Shown: one piece after another, positions 8,582 to 20,057 of the stretch
Layout of the letters: the number at the start of each line of letters is the position of its first letter
How positions within the stretch are numbered: the first letter of the stretch is position 1
NCBI RefSeq assembly: GCF_009909145.1
Contig: NZ_JAAAPJ010000010.1
Location: 186,001-250,000, forward strand
Direction of reading: 5' to 3'
Origin: Corallococcus silvisoli
GTDB lineage: Bacteria > Myxococcota > Myxococcia > Myxococcales > Myxococcaceae
DNA: 64,000 bases
The notes under the pieces: model-generated
The model's database searches: none
What the model was told of the DNA's origin: nothing
What the model saw: only the letters and a program-made list of their open reading frames with translations
Made by a program: the position numbers and the translations under genes

Positions 8582-10534
8582 GTGTCCGAGCCCCTGGTCC
8601 CCGACGCCGCCCGCCATGTCACCTGCCCGCCGGAGGAGTTCCGTCGCGCGAGCGAGGAGGCCCTGGCCAAGGCCCGCGACGGCATCGCGCGCCTGAAGAC
8701 GCTGCCCGCCTCCACGCCCTCCCAGGACGTGCTGGAGCTGTTCGACGAGTCCTCCGCGGCGCTGGATGACGCCGCCGCGCGCGCCAGCGTCGTGCGCCAC
8801 ACGCACCCGGAGGCTGCCCTGCGCGAGGCCGCGGAGCAGGCCGAGCAGGCCATCGAGAACCTGGCCAACGACATCCGCATGGACCGGGGCGTCTACGATG
8901 TCCTGGCGCGCGTGGACCTGTCCCAGGCCGACGCCGCCACGCGCAAGTGGATGGAGAAGGTGCTGCGCGACTTCCGCCGCGCTGGCGTGGATCGCGACGA
9001 CGCCACCCGCGAGCGGGTGAAGGCGCTCCAAGAGGAGCTGGTCCGCATTGGCCAGGAGTTCAGCCGCAACATCAGCCAGGACACCCGCACGGTGGCCCTG
9101 CCCCCGGTCGCGCTGGACGGCCTGCCGGAGGACTATGTCCGCGCGCACGCCCCCGGCCCGGACGGCCAGGTGCGCATCTCCACCGACTACCCGGACCTGG
9201 TGCCCTTCCTCACCTACGCGCGCGACGGCAAGGCCCGCGAAGAGCTCTGGCGCGCCAACCGCCAGCGCGGCTACCCCGCCAACGTGGACGTGCTCCAGAA
9301 GCTGGTCCAGAAGCGCCACGAGCTGGCCACGCTGCTGGGCTACCCGCACTGGGCCGCCTACGCCACCGAGGACAAGATGGTGCGCACCGCGGACGCCGCG
9401 GGCACCTTCATCCGGAAGATCGCCGACGCCGCGGAGGCGCGCATGAAGCGCGACTACGCCGTGCTCCTGGAGCGCAAGCGCAAGGACGACCCGGGCGCCG
9501 CCAACGTGGACCCGTGGGACTCCGGCTACCTGGATGACCGCGTGAAGGCGGAGCAGTACGCCTTCGACTCGCAGACGGTGCGCCCCTACTTCGAATACAC
9601 GCGCGTGAAGCAGGGCGTCCTGGACCTCACCGCGCGCCTGTTCGGCGTCACCTACCGCCCGGTGAAGGACGTGCCCGTGTGGCACCCGGACGTGGAGGCC
9701 TATGACGTCTACGAGGGCGCCACCCTCAAGGGCCGCTTCTTCCTGGACATGCACCCGCGCGCGGACAAGTACAAGCACGCGGCCCAGTTCACGCTGACCA
9801 GCGGCAAGGCGGGCCGGCGGCTCCCGGAGGGCGCGCTCATCTGCAACTTCCCCAAGCCCGGCGCGGAGCCCGCGCTGATGCAGCACGGCGACGTGGTGAC
9901 CTTCTTCCACGAGTTCGGCCACCTGCTGCACCACATCTTCGGCGGCCACACGCGCTGGGCGGGCCTGTCCGGTGTGCGCACGGAGTGGGACTTCGTGGAG
10001 GCCCCGTCGCAGATGCTGGAGGAGTGGGCCCGCGACGTGACGTGCCTCCAGACCTTCGCGAAGCACTACCAGACAGGAGAGGCGCTGCCCGCGGAGCGGG
10101 TGGAGCGCATGCTCCGCGCGGACGAGTTCGGCAAGGGCCTCTTCGTGCGCCAGCAGATGTTCTACGCGGCGCTCAGCCTGGAGCTGTACCGGCGCGACCC
10201 CAAGGGCCTGGACGCCACCTCCCTCGTGCGCGAGCTGCAGGGCCAGTACATCCCCTTCCCATACCTGGAGGGGACGTACTTCCACCTCACCTTCGGGCAC
10301 CTGGACGGGTACTCGTCCAACTACTACACGTACATGTGGTCGCTCGTCATCGCGAAGGACCTCTTCACGGTGTTCCAGAAGCAGGGCCTGCTCAGCCCCG
10401 CGCCCGCGCAGGCCTACCGCCGCGCGGTGCTGGAGCCGGGCGGCTCCGACGACGCCGCCCACCTCGTGCACCACTTCCTCGGCCGCGACTACGACTTCCG
10501 TGCGTACGAGGCCTGGCTCAACAAGGCCGCGTGA
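8582..10534 (+). CDS. M3-family zinc oligopeptidase (thimet oligopeptidase-like)
   Basis: Cytoplasmic metallopeptidase of 650 residues that cleaves short peptides. The zinc site FFHEFGHLLH gives H443, E444 and H447. The M3A landmark FFLDMHPRADKYKHAAQF lies about 55 residues before it, and the C-terminal substrate-binding segment GHLDGYSSNYYTYMWS is present. I place the start at GTG 8582 rather than further upstream because GAGAGGAG lies 8 bp before it and the protein then begins at the family's usual N-terminus (SEPLVPDAARH). The frame is open another 219 bp upstream, but that part overlaps the preceding terminator hairpin. No signal peptide is visible. It converges on glycogen phosphorylase. 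Confidence 0.92.
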   Translation: MSEPLVPDAARHVTCPPEEFRRASEEALAKARDGIARLKTLPASTPSQDVLELFDESSAALDDAAARASVVRHTHPEAALREAAEQAEQAIENLANDIRMDRGVYDVLARVDLSQADAATRKWMEKVLRDFRRAGVDRDDATRERVKALQEELVRIGQEFSRNISQDTRTVALPPVALDGLPEDYVRAHAPGPDGQVRISTDYPDLVPFLTYARDGKAREELWRANRQRGYPANVDVLQKLVQKRHELATLLGYPHWAAYATEDKMVRTADAAGTFIRKIADAAEARMKRDYAVLLERKRKDDPGAANVDPWDSGYLDDRVKAEQYAFDSQTVRPYFEYTRVKQGVLDLTARLFGVTYRPVKDVPVWHPDVEAYDVYEGATLKGRFFLDMHPRADKYKHAAQFTLTSGKAGRRLPEGALICNFPKPGAEPALMQHGDVVTFFHEFGHLLHHIFGGHTRWAGLSGVRTEWDFVEAPSQMLEEWARDVTCLQTFAKHYQTGEALPAERVERMLRADEFGKGLFVRQQMFYAALSLELYRRDPKGLDATSLVRELQGQYIPFPYLEGTYFHLTFGHLDGYSSNYYTYMWSLVIAKDLFTVFQKQGLLSPAPAQAYRRAVLEPGGSDDAAHLVHHFLGRDYDFRAYEAWLNKAA

Positions 10535-10547
10535 GCGGCGGCGCGGT

Positions 10548-10571
10548 GGCCCCGGCGAGGATGCCGGGGCC
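10548..10571. terminator. Perfect GC hairpin between convergent genes
   Basis: GGCCCCGGC, loop GAGGAT, then GCCGGGGCC: a 9-bp perfect stem in the 57-bp gap between the oligopeptidase stop and the glycogen phosphorylase stop. Its position makes it a likely bidirectional terminator. It lacks a T tract on either strand. Confidence 0.6.
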
Positions 10572-10591
10572 GTCCGCGCCCGGGGCCCGCG

Positions 10592-13099
10592 TCACTCCAC
10601 GCGGGTCTGCTGCACGTGCCAGATCTCCTCCGCGTACTGCTTGATGGTGCGGTCCGAGGAGAAGATGCCCGCGCGCGCCACGTTGATGATGCACTTCTTC
10701 GTCCAGGACTCCACGTCCCTGTACGCGCGCGCCACGTCCTCCTGCTTCGCCGCGTACGCCGCGAAGTCCGCCAGCACCAGGTAGCGGTCCTCGTTGAGCA
10801 GGCTGTCCACCAGCGGCTGGAAGAGGTTGCGGTCCTCCGGGGAGAAGAAGCCGGAGCGGATGAGGTCCAACGCCTCGCGCAGCTCCGTGTTGGCCTCGTA
10901 CACGTCGCGCGGCCGGTAGCCCGCCTTCTTGCGCGCGATGACCTCGTCCGCCGTGAGGCCGAAGAGGAAGAAGTTCTCGTCGCCCACCGCGTCGCGGATC
11001 TCCACGTTGGCGCCGTCCAGCGTGCCCAGCGTCAGCGCGCCGTTGAGCATCAGCTTCATGTTGCCCGTGCCGGAGGCCTCCCAGCCCGCCGTGGAGATCT
11101 GCTCGGACACGTCCGCCGCGGGGATGATGCGCTCGGCCAGGCTCACCCGGTAGTTGGGCAGGAACACCACCTGCAACCCGGTGGCGCCCGCGTCGCTGTT
11201 CACCACCTCCGCGATGCCGTTGATGAGCCGGATGGTCAGCTTCGCCAGGTGGTAGCCCGGCGCCGCCTTCGCGCCGAAGAGGAAGGCCCGGGGCGTGATG
11301 ACGCTCGACGGGTCGCGCCGCGCCTTCATCCACAGCGCCACGATGTGGATGGCGTCCAGCAGCTGCCGCTTGTACTCGTGCAGGCGCTTGATCTGCACGT
11401 CGAAGATGGCGTCCGGGTTGAGCTGCACCCAACGCAAGTCCCGCACGTGCTGCGCCAGCTCCTCCTTGTTGGCCCGCTTCACCTCGCGGAAGGCCTTGCG
11501 GAACTCCGCGTCCTCCGCGTGCGGCTCCAGCTTGAGCAGCTGGTCCAGGTCCGTGGTCCACCCCTCGCCGATGCGGCTGGTGATGAGCTTGGACAGGCGC
11601 GGGTTGCACCAGGCCAGCCAGCGGCGGGGCGTCACGCCGTTGGTCTTGTTGTTGAAGCGCTCCGGGTACATCTGCGCGAAGTCCGGCAGCACGTCCCGGC
11701 GCAGCAGGTCCGTGTGCAGCGCGGCCACGCCGTTGATGCTGTGGCTGCCCACCACGGCCAGGTGGGCCATGCGGATCTTCTTCTCCGGGCCCTCCTCCAC
11801 CAGGCTCATCCGCTGCTGCTTCTCCACGTCGAACGGGTAGCGGATCTGCACCTGGCGCATGAAGCGCTGGTTGATCTCGAAGATGATCTCCAGGTGCCGG
11901 GGCAGCAGGCGCTCGAACAGCGACACCGGCCAGCGCTCCATCGCCTCCGCCAGCAGCGTGTGGTTGGTGTAGCCGAACGTCTCCTGGGTGATGGACCACG
12001 CCTCGTCCCAGAGCAGGCGCTTCTCATCCACCAGCACGCGCATCAGCTCCGCCACGCCAATGGCCGGGTGCGTGTCATTGAGCTGGATGGCGCACTTGCG
12101 GGAGAAGTCCCGGAAGTCATTGTGGTTCTTCAGGTAGCGCCGGACGATGTCCGCGATGGAGCACGCCACGAAGAAGTACTGCTGCTTGAGGCGCAGCTCC
12201 TTGCCCGCCTGGAACGCGTCGTTGGGGTAGAGGACCTTGGAGATGACCTCCGAGTCGTTCTTCTCCACCACGGAGCGCTCGTAGTCGCCCGCGTTGAACA
12301 GGAGCAGGTCGAACTCCGCGCTCGCGCGCGCCTGCCACAGCCGCAGCGTGTTGACGGTGTTGTTGCCGAAGCCCGCGATGGGCGTGTCGTACGGCACGCC
12401 AATCACCGTCTTGCCGCCCACCCAGCGCGCCACCGGCCGGCCATCCGGGCCCTGGTGGTGCTCCACGCGCCCGAAGAAGCGCACCGGCACCGCCTTCTCC
12501 GGCCGGACGATCTCCCACGGGTTGCCGAACTTCAGCCACTCGTCCGCGCGCTCCACCTGGTGTCCCTCCACCAGGTCCTGGGAGAAGATGCCGAACTCAT
12601 AGCGGATGCCGTAGCCCATGCCCGGGTAGCCGAGCGTCGCCAGCGAGTCCAGGAAGCACGCGGCGAGCCGCCCCAGACCGCCGTTGCCCAGGCCCGCGTC
12701 CGGCTCCATCTCCAGCAGCTGGCTCAGGTCCACGCCGACCTCCTGCATGGCGGCCGCCGCGGCGTCGTACATGTTGAGGTTGAGCAGATTGTTGCCCAGC
12801 GCCCGACCCAGCAGGTACTCCGCGGACAGGTAGTAGGCGCGCTTGACGTCCTGCTCGTAGTAGGTGCGCGCCGTCTTCACCCAGCGGTCGGTGAGGCGGT
12901 CGCGCACCGCCAGGGACAGCGCCATGAAGCGGTCATGCGGCGTGGCCGTCTCCGGGTTCTTGCCGCGCGAATACCGCACGTGTTCGAAGAAGCCGCGACG
13001 GACGCTGGCCGCGTCGAGCCCGGTGCGGCCGCTGTCTTCGGGCGCGCCCGAAGCGGAGGACGGGGACGGAACGGGGCGCGCGGAGGCGGGAGGAGCCAT
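10592..13099 (-). CDS. glgP: Glycogen/maltodextrin phosphorylase
   Basis: Phosphorolytic release of glucose-1-phosphate from glycogen, using pyridoxal phosphate. The protein has 835 residues, close to the family's usual 800-840, with a Pro/Ala/Ser-rich extension of about 28 residues at the N-terminus. Family landmarks in order: EYLLGRALGNNLLNL, EPDAGLGNGGLGRLAACFLDS, then QLNDTHPAIGVAELMRVL, then RFNNKTNGVTPRRWL, and the cofactor motif EASGTGNMKLMLNGALTLGT, in which K682 is the PLP Schiff-base lysine. In developing myxobacteria glycogen is accumulated and then consumed, so the gene may serve development; this is inference. It appears monocistronic and converges on the M3 peptidase. Confidence 0.97.
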   Translation of the reverse strand: MAPPASARPVPSPSSASGAPEDSGRTGLDAASVRRGFFEHVRYSRGKNPETATPHDRFMALSLAVRDRLTDRWVKTARTYYEQDVKRAYYLSAEYLLGRALGNNLLNLNMYDAAAAAMQEVGVDLSQLLEMEPDAGLGNGGLGRLAACFLDSLATLGYPGMGYGIRYEFGIFSQDLVEGHQVERADEWLKFGNPWEIVRPEKAVPVRFFGRVEHHQGPDGRPVARWVGGKTVIGVPYDTPIAGFGNNTVNTLRLWQARASAEFDLLLFNAGDYERSVVEKNDSEVISKVLYPNDAFQAGKELRLKQQYFFVACSIADIVRRYLKNHNDFRDFSRKCAIQLNDTHPAIGVAELMRVLVDEKRLLWDEAWSITQETFGYTNHTLLAEAMERWPVSLFERLLPRHLEIIFEINQRFMRQVQIRYPFDVEKQQRMSLVEEGPEKKIRMAHLAVVGSHSINGVAALHTDLLRRDVLPDFAQMYPERFNNKTNGVTPRRWLAWCNPRLSKLITSRIGEGWTTDLDQLLKLEPHAEDAEFRKAFREVKRANKEELAQHVRDLRWVQLNPDAIFDVQIKRLHEYKRQLLDAIHIVALWMKARRDPSSVITPRAFLFGAKAAPGYHLAKLTIRLINGIAEVVNSDAGATGLQVVFLPNYRVSLAERIIPAADVSEQISTAGWEASGTGNMKLMLNGALTLGTLDGANVEIRDAVGDENFFLFGLTADEVIARKKAGYRPRDVYEANTELREALDLIRSGFFSPEDRNLFQPLVDSLLNEDRYLVLADFAAYAAKQEDVARAYRDVESWTKKCIINVARAGIFSSDRTIKQYAEEIWHVQQTRVE

Positions 13100-13368
13100 A
13101 AGTCGGTCGTCTCGAGGGTCGCGAAAGGGTGGGCACTGCGGACACCCGCGCTTTGACGCGGGCGCACATGGCGGGAGGGTACCGTGTCACGCCAGCCCAG
13201 GGCAGGGGAAACCCACGCACTGTCCTCGGGTTGGCCGCTCCCTCAACCAGGGAGGGAAGGTGCCCGCGGACCCCCGTGACGCGGCCCGGCCCCAGGGGCG
13301 ATCGCGCGCGGACATCGCCCTCGTGGGAGGGGCTGGCGTTGCTGGGAAGTGGAGTACAACGGCTGTGA

Positions 13369-13956
13369 ATGGCGTTCCCCCTGGATGATCTGGACCAACG
13401 CATCGCCCTGACCCGACCCGGGGACACGGTGCGGGGGCTGAGCTTCGCGGCGGTGCTGCGGCTGACGCACCAGCGTCTGGGCCGAGACACCGCGGAGCGC
13501 CTGCGCGCGCCGCTCATGCAGCGAAGCCCGGTGGACTTCTTCTCCTATCCCGCCGTGGACTTCCTGCGCCTGTTGGCCTTCGCGTCAGAGGCGCTCCAGC
13601 CGGAGTTCGGCACGCGCGACGCGGCCCTGCGAGGCTGCGGCGAGGCCATTGTCGGACACTTCTTCGACTCCACCGTGGGCCAGACGCTGCTGCGCCTCAC
13701 CTCCGGCGGCGGCGACCCCAAGCGCCTCTACAGCAACGCCCCCACGTCGTACGCCACCGCGGTGAGCTACGGGCAGCGCGAATACCAGCCCCTGGGCGAC
13801 AAGCGCGTGCGCCTGGCCTTCAAGGGCGACCTGCTGCCCGTGCAGGTCCACGAGGGCATCCTCGGCGGCGCCCTCACCGCGCTCCACCGCGAGGGCCAGG
13901 TGCGCGGCACCGAGCGGGCCCTGGGCGACTCCGAGTTCCTCATCGAGTGGACCTGA
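13369..13956 (+). CDS. TIGR02265/DUF2378 family protein (Myxococcus paralogous family)
   Basis: A 195-residue protein of the family that is expanded in Myxococcus xanthus and has no settled biochemical role. Recognised by its length and by the pattern GLSFAAVLRLTHQRLG, FSYPAVDFLRLLAFASEAL, then GCGEAIVGHFFDSTVGQ and a C-terminal beta-rich half ending HEGILGGALTAL. This distribution is the strongest taxonomic marker in the first 20 kb. The start ATG has GGAG about 15 bp upstream, which is rather distant. It is transcribed away from glgP, with 269 bp between the two starts. It converges on the M23 peptidase with a hairpin between them. The function is unknown. Confidence 0.82.
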   Translation: MAFPLDDLDQRIALTRPGDTVRGLSFAAVLRLTHQRLGRDTAERLRAPLMQRSPVDFFSYPAVDFLRLLAFASEALQPEFGTRDAALRGCGEAIVGHFFDSTVGQTLLRLTSGGGDPKRLYSNAPTSYATAVSYGQREYQPLGDKRVRLAFKGDLLPVQVHEGILGGALTALHREGQVRGTERALGDSEFLIEWT

Positions 13957-13964
13957 GACGCGAA

Positions 13965-13997
13965 GGGCCCCGCTCCACCGTGAAGGGGAGGGGGCCC
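13965..13997. terminator. Hairpin between convergent TIGR02265 and M23 genes
   Basis: GGGCCCCGCTCC and GGGGAGGGGGCCC form an imperfect stem of about 11 bp around the loop ACCGTGAA. It starts 9 bp after the TIGR02265 stop. A terminator is likely from position alone. Confidence 0.5.
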
Positions 13998-14023
13998 GGA
14001 TGCGAGGCGTGCGCGGTGGCGCG

Positions 14024-15214
14024 CTACTTCGTGGCGGTGGCCGGCGCGGCCGCCTTGCCCGCGACGGCCGCCACGGACACGGCATCCAGCTGCTGGGCCA
14101 TGTCGTGCGCCTTGGCGAGGAAGTCCGCCGTCAGCTCCTTGGGCAGCGGATCCGCGCGGGGGAACTTCTGCGTAAGCGGGTTGGCGTAGGCGCCGTTGCG
14201 CTTCAGGCCGAAGTGCAGGTGCGGGCCGGTGGAGCGGCCGGTGTTGCCCGAATAGGCAATCACCTGCTTCTGCCGCACGCGCTGACCGGCGCGCACGCCG
14301 TCGCCGAAGCGCGACAGGTGCATGTACTGCGTCTCCATGCCGTTGGCGTGGCGCAGCAGCACCATGTTGCCCGCGGCGCCCGCGTTGCCCGCGGACACCA
14401 CGGTGCCGTCCGCCACCGCCCACACCGGGGTGCCAATGGGCGTGCCGTAGTCCACGCCGTTGTGGTTCTTCACGTACTGGAGCACCGGGTGGAACCGCGA
14501 CCCGAAGCTGCTGGTGACGTGCGCGTACTTCAGCGGGCTCTTGAGGAAGGTCTTCTTCGCGCTGGCGCCGTCCTCCTGGAAGAAGTTGGCCTCGCCGTCG
14601 GGCAGCACGTAGCGGAACACGCGCTTGTTGCCCACGAGCCCGCCTTCATACGTGGCCGCCAGCACCTCGCCGTAGCGCAGCACGCGGCCCTTGGAGACGA
14701 ACTTCTCCACCAGGGCCTTCGCCTTGTCGCCCTTGCGCACGTCCCGGTAGAAGTCGATGTCCCACGCGAACACGTCCGACAGCACCAGGCCGATGGACGG
14801 GTCCTCGCCCGCCGCCAGCGTCGCCTCGTACAGGGACGAGGTGATCTCCAGCGACACCAGCGACACCTGCTTCTCCACCTCGATGGAGCGCTTGCTGCCG
14901 ACGTACTTCTCCCCGTCGCGGCGCACCTGCCACTCGTCCACGGTGCTCTGGCGGTAGTCGAAGAAGTCCAGCTCGCCGTTGCGCATCACCAGCCGGAACT
15001 GGTCTCCCACGCGCGACTTGCGGAAGTCGAACACGCCCTCCAGCGCGGCGATGACCGCCTCCACCTGCGCGTCGGGCAGCGCCGCTTCATGCAGCGCGCC
15101 CGCCAGCGTCTGGCGCGGCTCGATGCGGCGGTTCTTGATTTCGAAGTGGGTGGCGGCTTCGGACGTCGAAGCCACCCCGAGGGCGGCCAGGCAGAGGAGG
15201 GAAGCGGTCTTCAT
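14024..15214 (-). CDS. Secreted M23 peptidoglycan endopeptidase
   Basis: Zinc-dependent endopeptidase expected to cut peptidoglycan crosslinks. The chosen start (15214) gives 396 residues with a clean signal peptide, MKTASLLCLAALGVASTSEA. The frame extends 15 codons upstream, but those codons do not look like a signal. The N-terminal half resembles the OapA/LysM-like region of MepM-type proteins. The LytM-type zinc ligands are all visible: H251 and D255 in NHNGVDYGTPIGTPVWAVAD, then H332 and H334 in GRSTGPHLHFGLKRNG. It is therefore probably an active enzyme and not a LytM-type activator. Periplasmic location is inferred. It lies downstream of, and on the same strand as, the prkA operon, 107 bp after the spoVR stop. 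Confidence 0.9.
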   Translation of the reverse strand: MKTASLLCLAALGVASTSEAATHFEIKNRRIEPRQTLAGALHEAALPDAQVEAVIAALEGVFDFRKSRVGDQFRLVMRNGELDFFDYRQSTVDEWQVRRDGEKYVGSKRSIEVEKQVSLVSLEITSSLYEATLAAGEDPSIGLVLSDVFAWDIDFYRDVRKGDKAKALVEKFVSKGRVLRYGEVLAATYEGGLVGNKRVFRYVLPDGEANFFQEDGASAKKTFLKSPLKYAHVTSSFGSRFHPVLQYVKNHNGVDYGTPIGTPVWAVADGTVVSAGNAGAAGNMVLLRHANGMETQYMHLSRFGDGVRAGQRVRQKQVIAYSGNTGRSTGPHLHFGLKRNGAYANPLTQKFPRADPLPKELTADFLAKAHDMAQQLDAVSVAAVAGKAAAPATATK

Positions 15215-15321
15215 GGGGGGCGATACAGGAGTGTAGAGGACTGTTGGTCCTCCGCCCAACTCCTGACTTCACTTCGCCCGCCCGCCCGCCTGCTCCCGCC
15301 CGGCCCAGGGGCCCGGGGGCC

Positions 15322-16815
15322 TTACAGCTCCACTTTCTTTTCCGAGTGGTGCTGCCCGTCGTAGCGCAGCAGGCTCCCCTTGCCGTCGTAGCGGGTGATG
15401 ATGTTCACCGGCCGGCGCCAGAGGGACTGGAGGTTGCGCAGGGTCTCCCGCGCGTAGTCGCCCTTCAGGTCCTGCCCGTCGTGCTTGTGCGCGAGCAGCA
15501 GCTCCGAGCGGTTCTCGAAGTTGCCGTCCACCACTTCGATGATGGGCTGGCCGAAGTTGGTGAGCGACGTGAGCAGCTTGTTCTTCACCTTGCGGAACTC
15601 GCGGTCGAGGATCTCCCACGAGTTGCGCTTGTCGTTGAAGCCGTAGACGAAGAGCTTCTGCTGCTGGGCGAACTCGGCGGTGAGGAACGTGTCGATGAAG
15701 GTGATGTCGTTGTAGTGCTTGCGGACCTCGAAGATCTTCTCACGCCCCGCGCCCAGCTTCTTGTCCCAGGCCTGGCGCGCGCGGAGGTCGTCGCACTCGT
15801 CCCATTCCTTGCCGAACTTGCCCTTGTTCCACCGGTCCTCGATGTCCCGCCACAGCTCGATGCCCAGCTTGTACGGGTTGATGGCGCCGGGGCGCACGCC
15901 CATGGTGCCGGAGTGGTGGTCCGCGTAGTCGATGATCTCATCATCCCGCAGCGCCCGGCGGGTCATGATGGTGGAGTGCCAGTAGCTGGCCCACCCCTCG
16001 TTCATGATCTTCGTCTGGCCTTGCGGCGCGAAGTAGTACGCCTCGTCGCGCAGGATGGAGAGGATGTCCACCTCCCACGGCTCCAGCGGCGCGTGCTCCA
16101 GGAGGAAGTAGAGGACGTCGCGCTGCGGGCGCTCCGGGAAGCGCTTGCGCTGCTGCTTTTCGTCCTCCGCGCGCTTCCTCTGCGAGTCCATGAACTCCGA
16201 CGGGTTGATGAAGCCGCGCATGTACTCGCGGTTCACCTTGAAGCCCTCCACGCGCTCGTTGGACTTGGACTCCTCCTCCGCGCGCTGCGGGTCCGGGTTG
16301 CGCCGGATGTGCGGCGCGTGCTGGTCGATGAGGTTCTCCAGGGACAGCGTCCGGTCGATGAAGTCCTCCACCTTCTCCACGCCAATCTTGTCCACCCACC
16401 GCCGGACGCGGGTGGCGTGGTTGGCCATGTCGTCGATCATCCGGCGGTTGGTGTGCCGGAAGGAGAAGTTGTTCTTGAAGAAGTCGCAGTGACCGTAGAC
16501 GTGGGCCATCACCAGCTTCTGGTCCACCTCCGGGTTGCTCTCCATCAAGTACGCGTAACAGGGGTCGTTGTTGATGACGAGCTCGTAGATCTTGCTCAGC
16601 CCGTACTCGTACCCCTTCGCCAGCTGCTCGTACTCCATGCCCCAGCGCCAGTGGGGATAGCGGGTGGGGAAGCCGCCGTAGGCGGCCACCATGTTCATCT
16701 CGTCGTAGCTCACCATCTCGAAGACGGTGTCGAAGAAATCCAGGCCGAACTCCTTGGCGTAGCCGTGGATTTCATCCCGCAGCGCGGCGAGGCGGGGCGT
16801 CAGGCTCTTGGGCAT
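15322..16815 (-). CDS. SpoVR/YcgB family protein
   Basis: A 497-residue cytoplasmic protein of the SpoVR family, named for a Bacillus spore-cortex defect. The biochemical activity of the family is unsettled. Recognised by the N-terminal stretch FGLDFFDTVFEMVSYDEMN with AAYGGFPTRYPHWRWGMEYE, then INNDPCYAYLMESN and VYGHCDFFKNNFSF, and the central NEGWASYWHSTIMTR and GAINPYKLGIELW. It is the last gene of prkA-yeaH-ycgB, starting 35 bp after the yeaH stop. The same trio is conserved in many Proteobacteria, including E. coli yeaG-yeaH with ycgB elsewhere, and is induced by starvation or stationary phase. In a sporulating myxobacterium a developmental role is plausible but inferred. Confidence 0.95.
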   Translation of the reverse strand: MPKSLTPRLAALRDEIHGYAKEFGLDFFDTVFEMVSYDEMNMVAAYGGFPTRYPHWRWGMEYEQLAKGYEYGLSKIYELVINNDPCYAYLMESNPEVDQKLVMAHVYGHCDFFKNNFSFRHTNRRMIDDMANHATRVRRWVDKIGVEKVEDFIDRTLSLENLIDQHAPHIRRNPDPQRAEEESKSNERVEGFKVNREYMRGFINPSEFMDSQRKRAEDEKQQRKRFPERPQRDVLYFLLEHAPLEPWEVDILSILRDEAYYFAPQGQTKIMNEGWASYWHSTIMTRRALRDDEIIDYADHHSGTMGVRPGAINPYKLGIELWRDIEDRWNKGKFGKEWDECDDLRARQAWDKKLGAGREKIFEVRKHYNDITFIDTFLTAEFAQQQKLFVYGFNDKRNSWEILDREFRKVKNKLLTSLTNFGQPIIEVVDGNFENRSELLLAHKHDGQDLKGDYARETLRNLQSLWRRPVNIITRYDGKGSLLRYDGQHHSEKKVEL

Positions 16816-16850
16816 CGGGCGGGTGCTCCGGTTGGGGATGGGCGGACGCT

Positions 16851-17960
16851 TCAGCGCCCCTTGCCGAGGAAGTCCTTGATGGAGGCGTAGATGGCGTCCT
16901 TGTCCGCGATCTCGCTCAGCGCGACGTTGGTCGTGTCACCCACCGCCTCGCGCAGGTCCTTGATGAACTGCCCGCTGCCGTAGGGGGACTCCACCTGCCC
17001 GTAGGCGAACTGGTTCACCTGGGGGAGGATGTCGTTGCGGAGCATGTCGATGCACTGGCGCGTGTCGTCCGCGCTCCAGTTGTCCCCGTCGCTGAAGTGG
17101 AACGGGTAGATGTTCCACGCGCTCTTCGGGTAGTCCGCCTGGATGATGTCCCGGCACAGCTTGTACGCGCTGGAGATCATCGTCCCGCCGGACTCGCGGG
17201 TGTGGAAGAACGTGTCGCGGTCCACCTCGCGCGCCACCGCGTCGTGGATGATGTAGCGCGACTCCAACCCCTTGTACTGGTGCTTGAGCCACGTATCGAG
17301 CCAGAAGCTCTCCACGCGGACGATCTCCTTCTGCTCGTCCCCCATCGAACCTGACACGTCCATCATGTAGATGATGACCGCGTTGGTCTCTGGCAGCTCC
17401 TGGAGCTTGTAGCTGCGGTAGCGCCGGTCCTCGCGCGTGGGGATGATGACCGGCATCTTCGGGTCGTAGGTGCCGGTGGCGATCTGCCGCTTCAGGGCCT
17501 GCTTGAAGGTGCGCTTGAAGTGGCGCAGGGACTCCGGGCCCGTGGTGTTGACGCCCGTGTACTTCACCTTCTGCGTGACGATGCGCTCGTTCTGCCGCCG
17601 CTCGATGCGCGGCAGCTGGAGCTCCTCGCCCAATATCTGCGCCAGCTCCTCCAGGGTGACGTCCACCTCCAGGGCGTGGTCTCCCTCGCCCTGGCCGGCC
17701 TGATGCCCGTCCCCGGGCTCCACCGCCCCGGGGCCGAGCTGCTGGCCGACCTCGCCCTCTCCCTGTCCGACGCCGCCCTGCTCCTTGTGGCCGTACTTGA
17801 AGCGCGGAATGTCGATGAAGGGGATGGGGATGCTGATGGCATCCTTGCCCTTCTTCCCGAGCATCTCGCCCTTCTGCACGTACTTGCGCAGGTTGGCTTT
17901 GATCTTCCCGCGGACGATCTGTTTGAAGCGGGAGTGGTCCTGGTGGATCTTCAAGGTCAC
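16851..17960 (-). CDS. yeaH: YeaH/DUF444 family protein with von Willebrand A-like domain
   Basis: A 369-residue protein. The N-terminus, IHQDHSRFKQIVRGKIKANL, is the DUF444 signature. A Gly/Gln-rich linker at about 58-90 follows, then a von Willebrand A-like domain with the metal-ion-dependent adhesion site DVSGSMG starting at D201 and a downstream RESGGTMIS threonine motif. DUF444 proteins are the constant partners of PrkA-type kinases, so a role as regulator or substrate of the upstream kinase is inferred from neighbourhood conservation. It sits 33 bp after prkA and 35 bp before spoVR. Confidence 0.93.
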   Translation of the reverse strand: MTLKIHQDHSRFKQIVRGKIKANLRKYVQKGEMLGKKGKDAISIPIPFIDIPRFKYGHKEQGGVGQGEGEVGQQLGPGAVEPGDGHQAGQGEGDHALEVDVTLEELAQILGEELQLPRIERRQNERIVTQKVKYTGVNTTGPESLRHFKRTFKQALKRQIATGTYDPKMPVIIPTREDRRYRSYKLQELPETNAVIIYMMDVSGSMGDEQKEIVRVESFWLDTWLKHQYKGLESRYIIHDAVAREVDRDTFFHTRESGGTMISSAYKLCRDIIQADYPKSAWNIYPFHFSDGDNWSADDTRQCIDMLRNDILPQVNQFAYGQVESPYGSGQFIKDLREAVGDTTNVALSEIADKDAIYASIKDFLGKGR

Positions 17961-17993
17961 GGTGTCACGTCCCTCCTGGACTGAGCGCTGGCG

Positions 17994-20057
<2,064 letters not shown>

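Noticed and set aside
10616..13156. An 846-codon open frame antisense to glycogen phosphorylase
   Set aside because: It has shadow composition; glgP on the minus strand is unambiguous.
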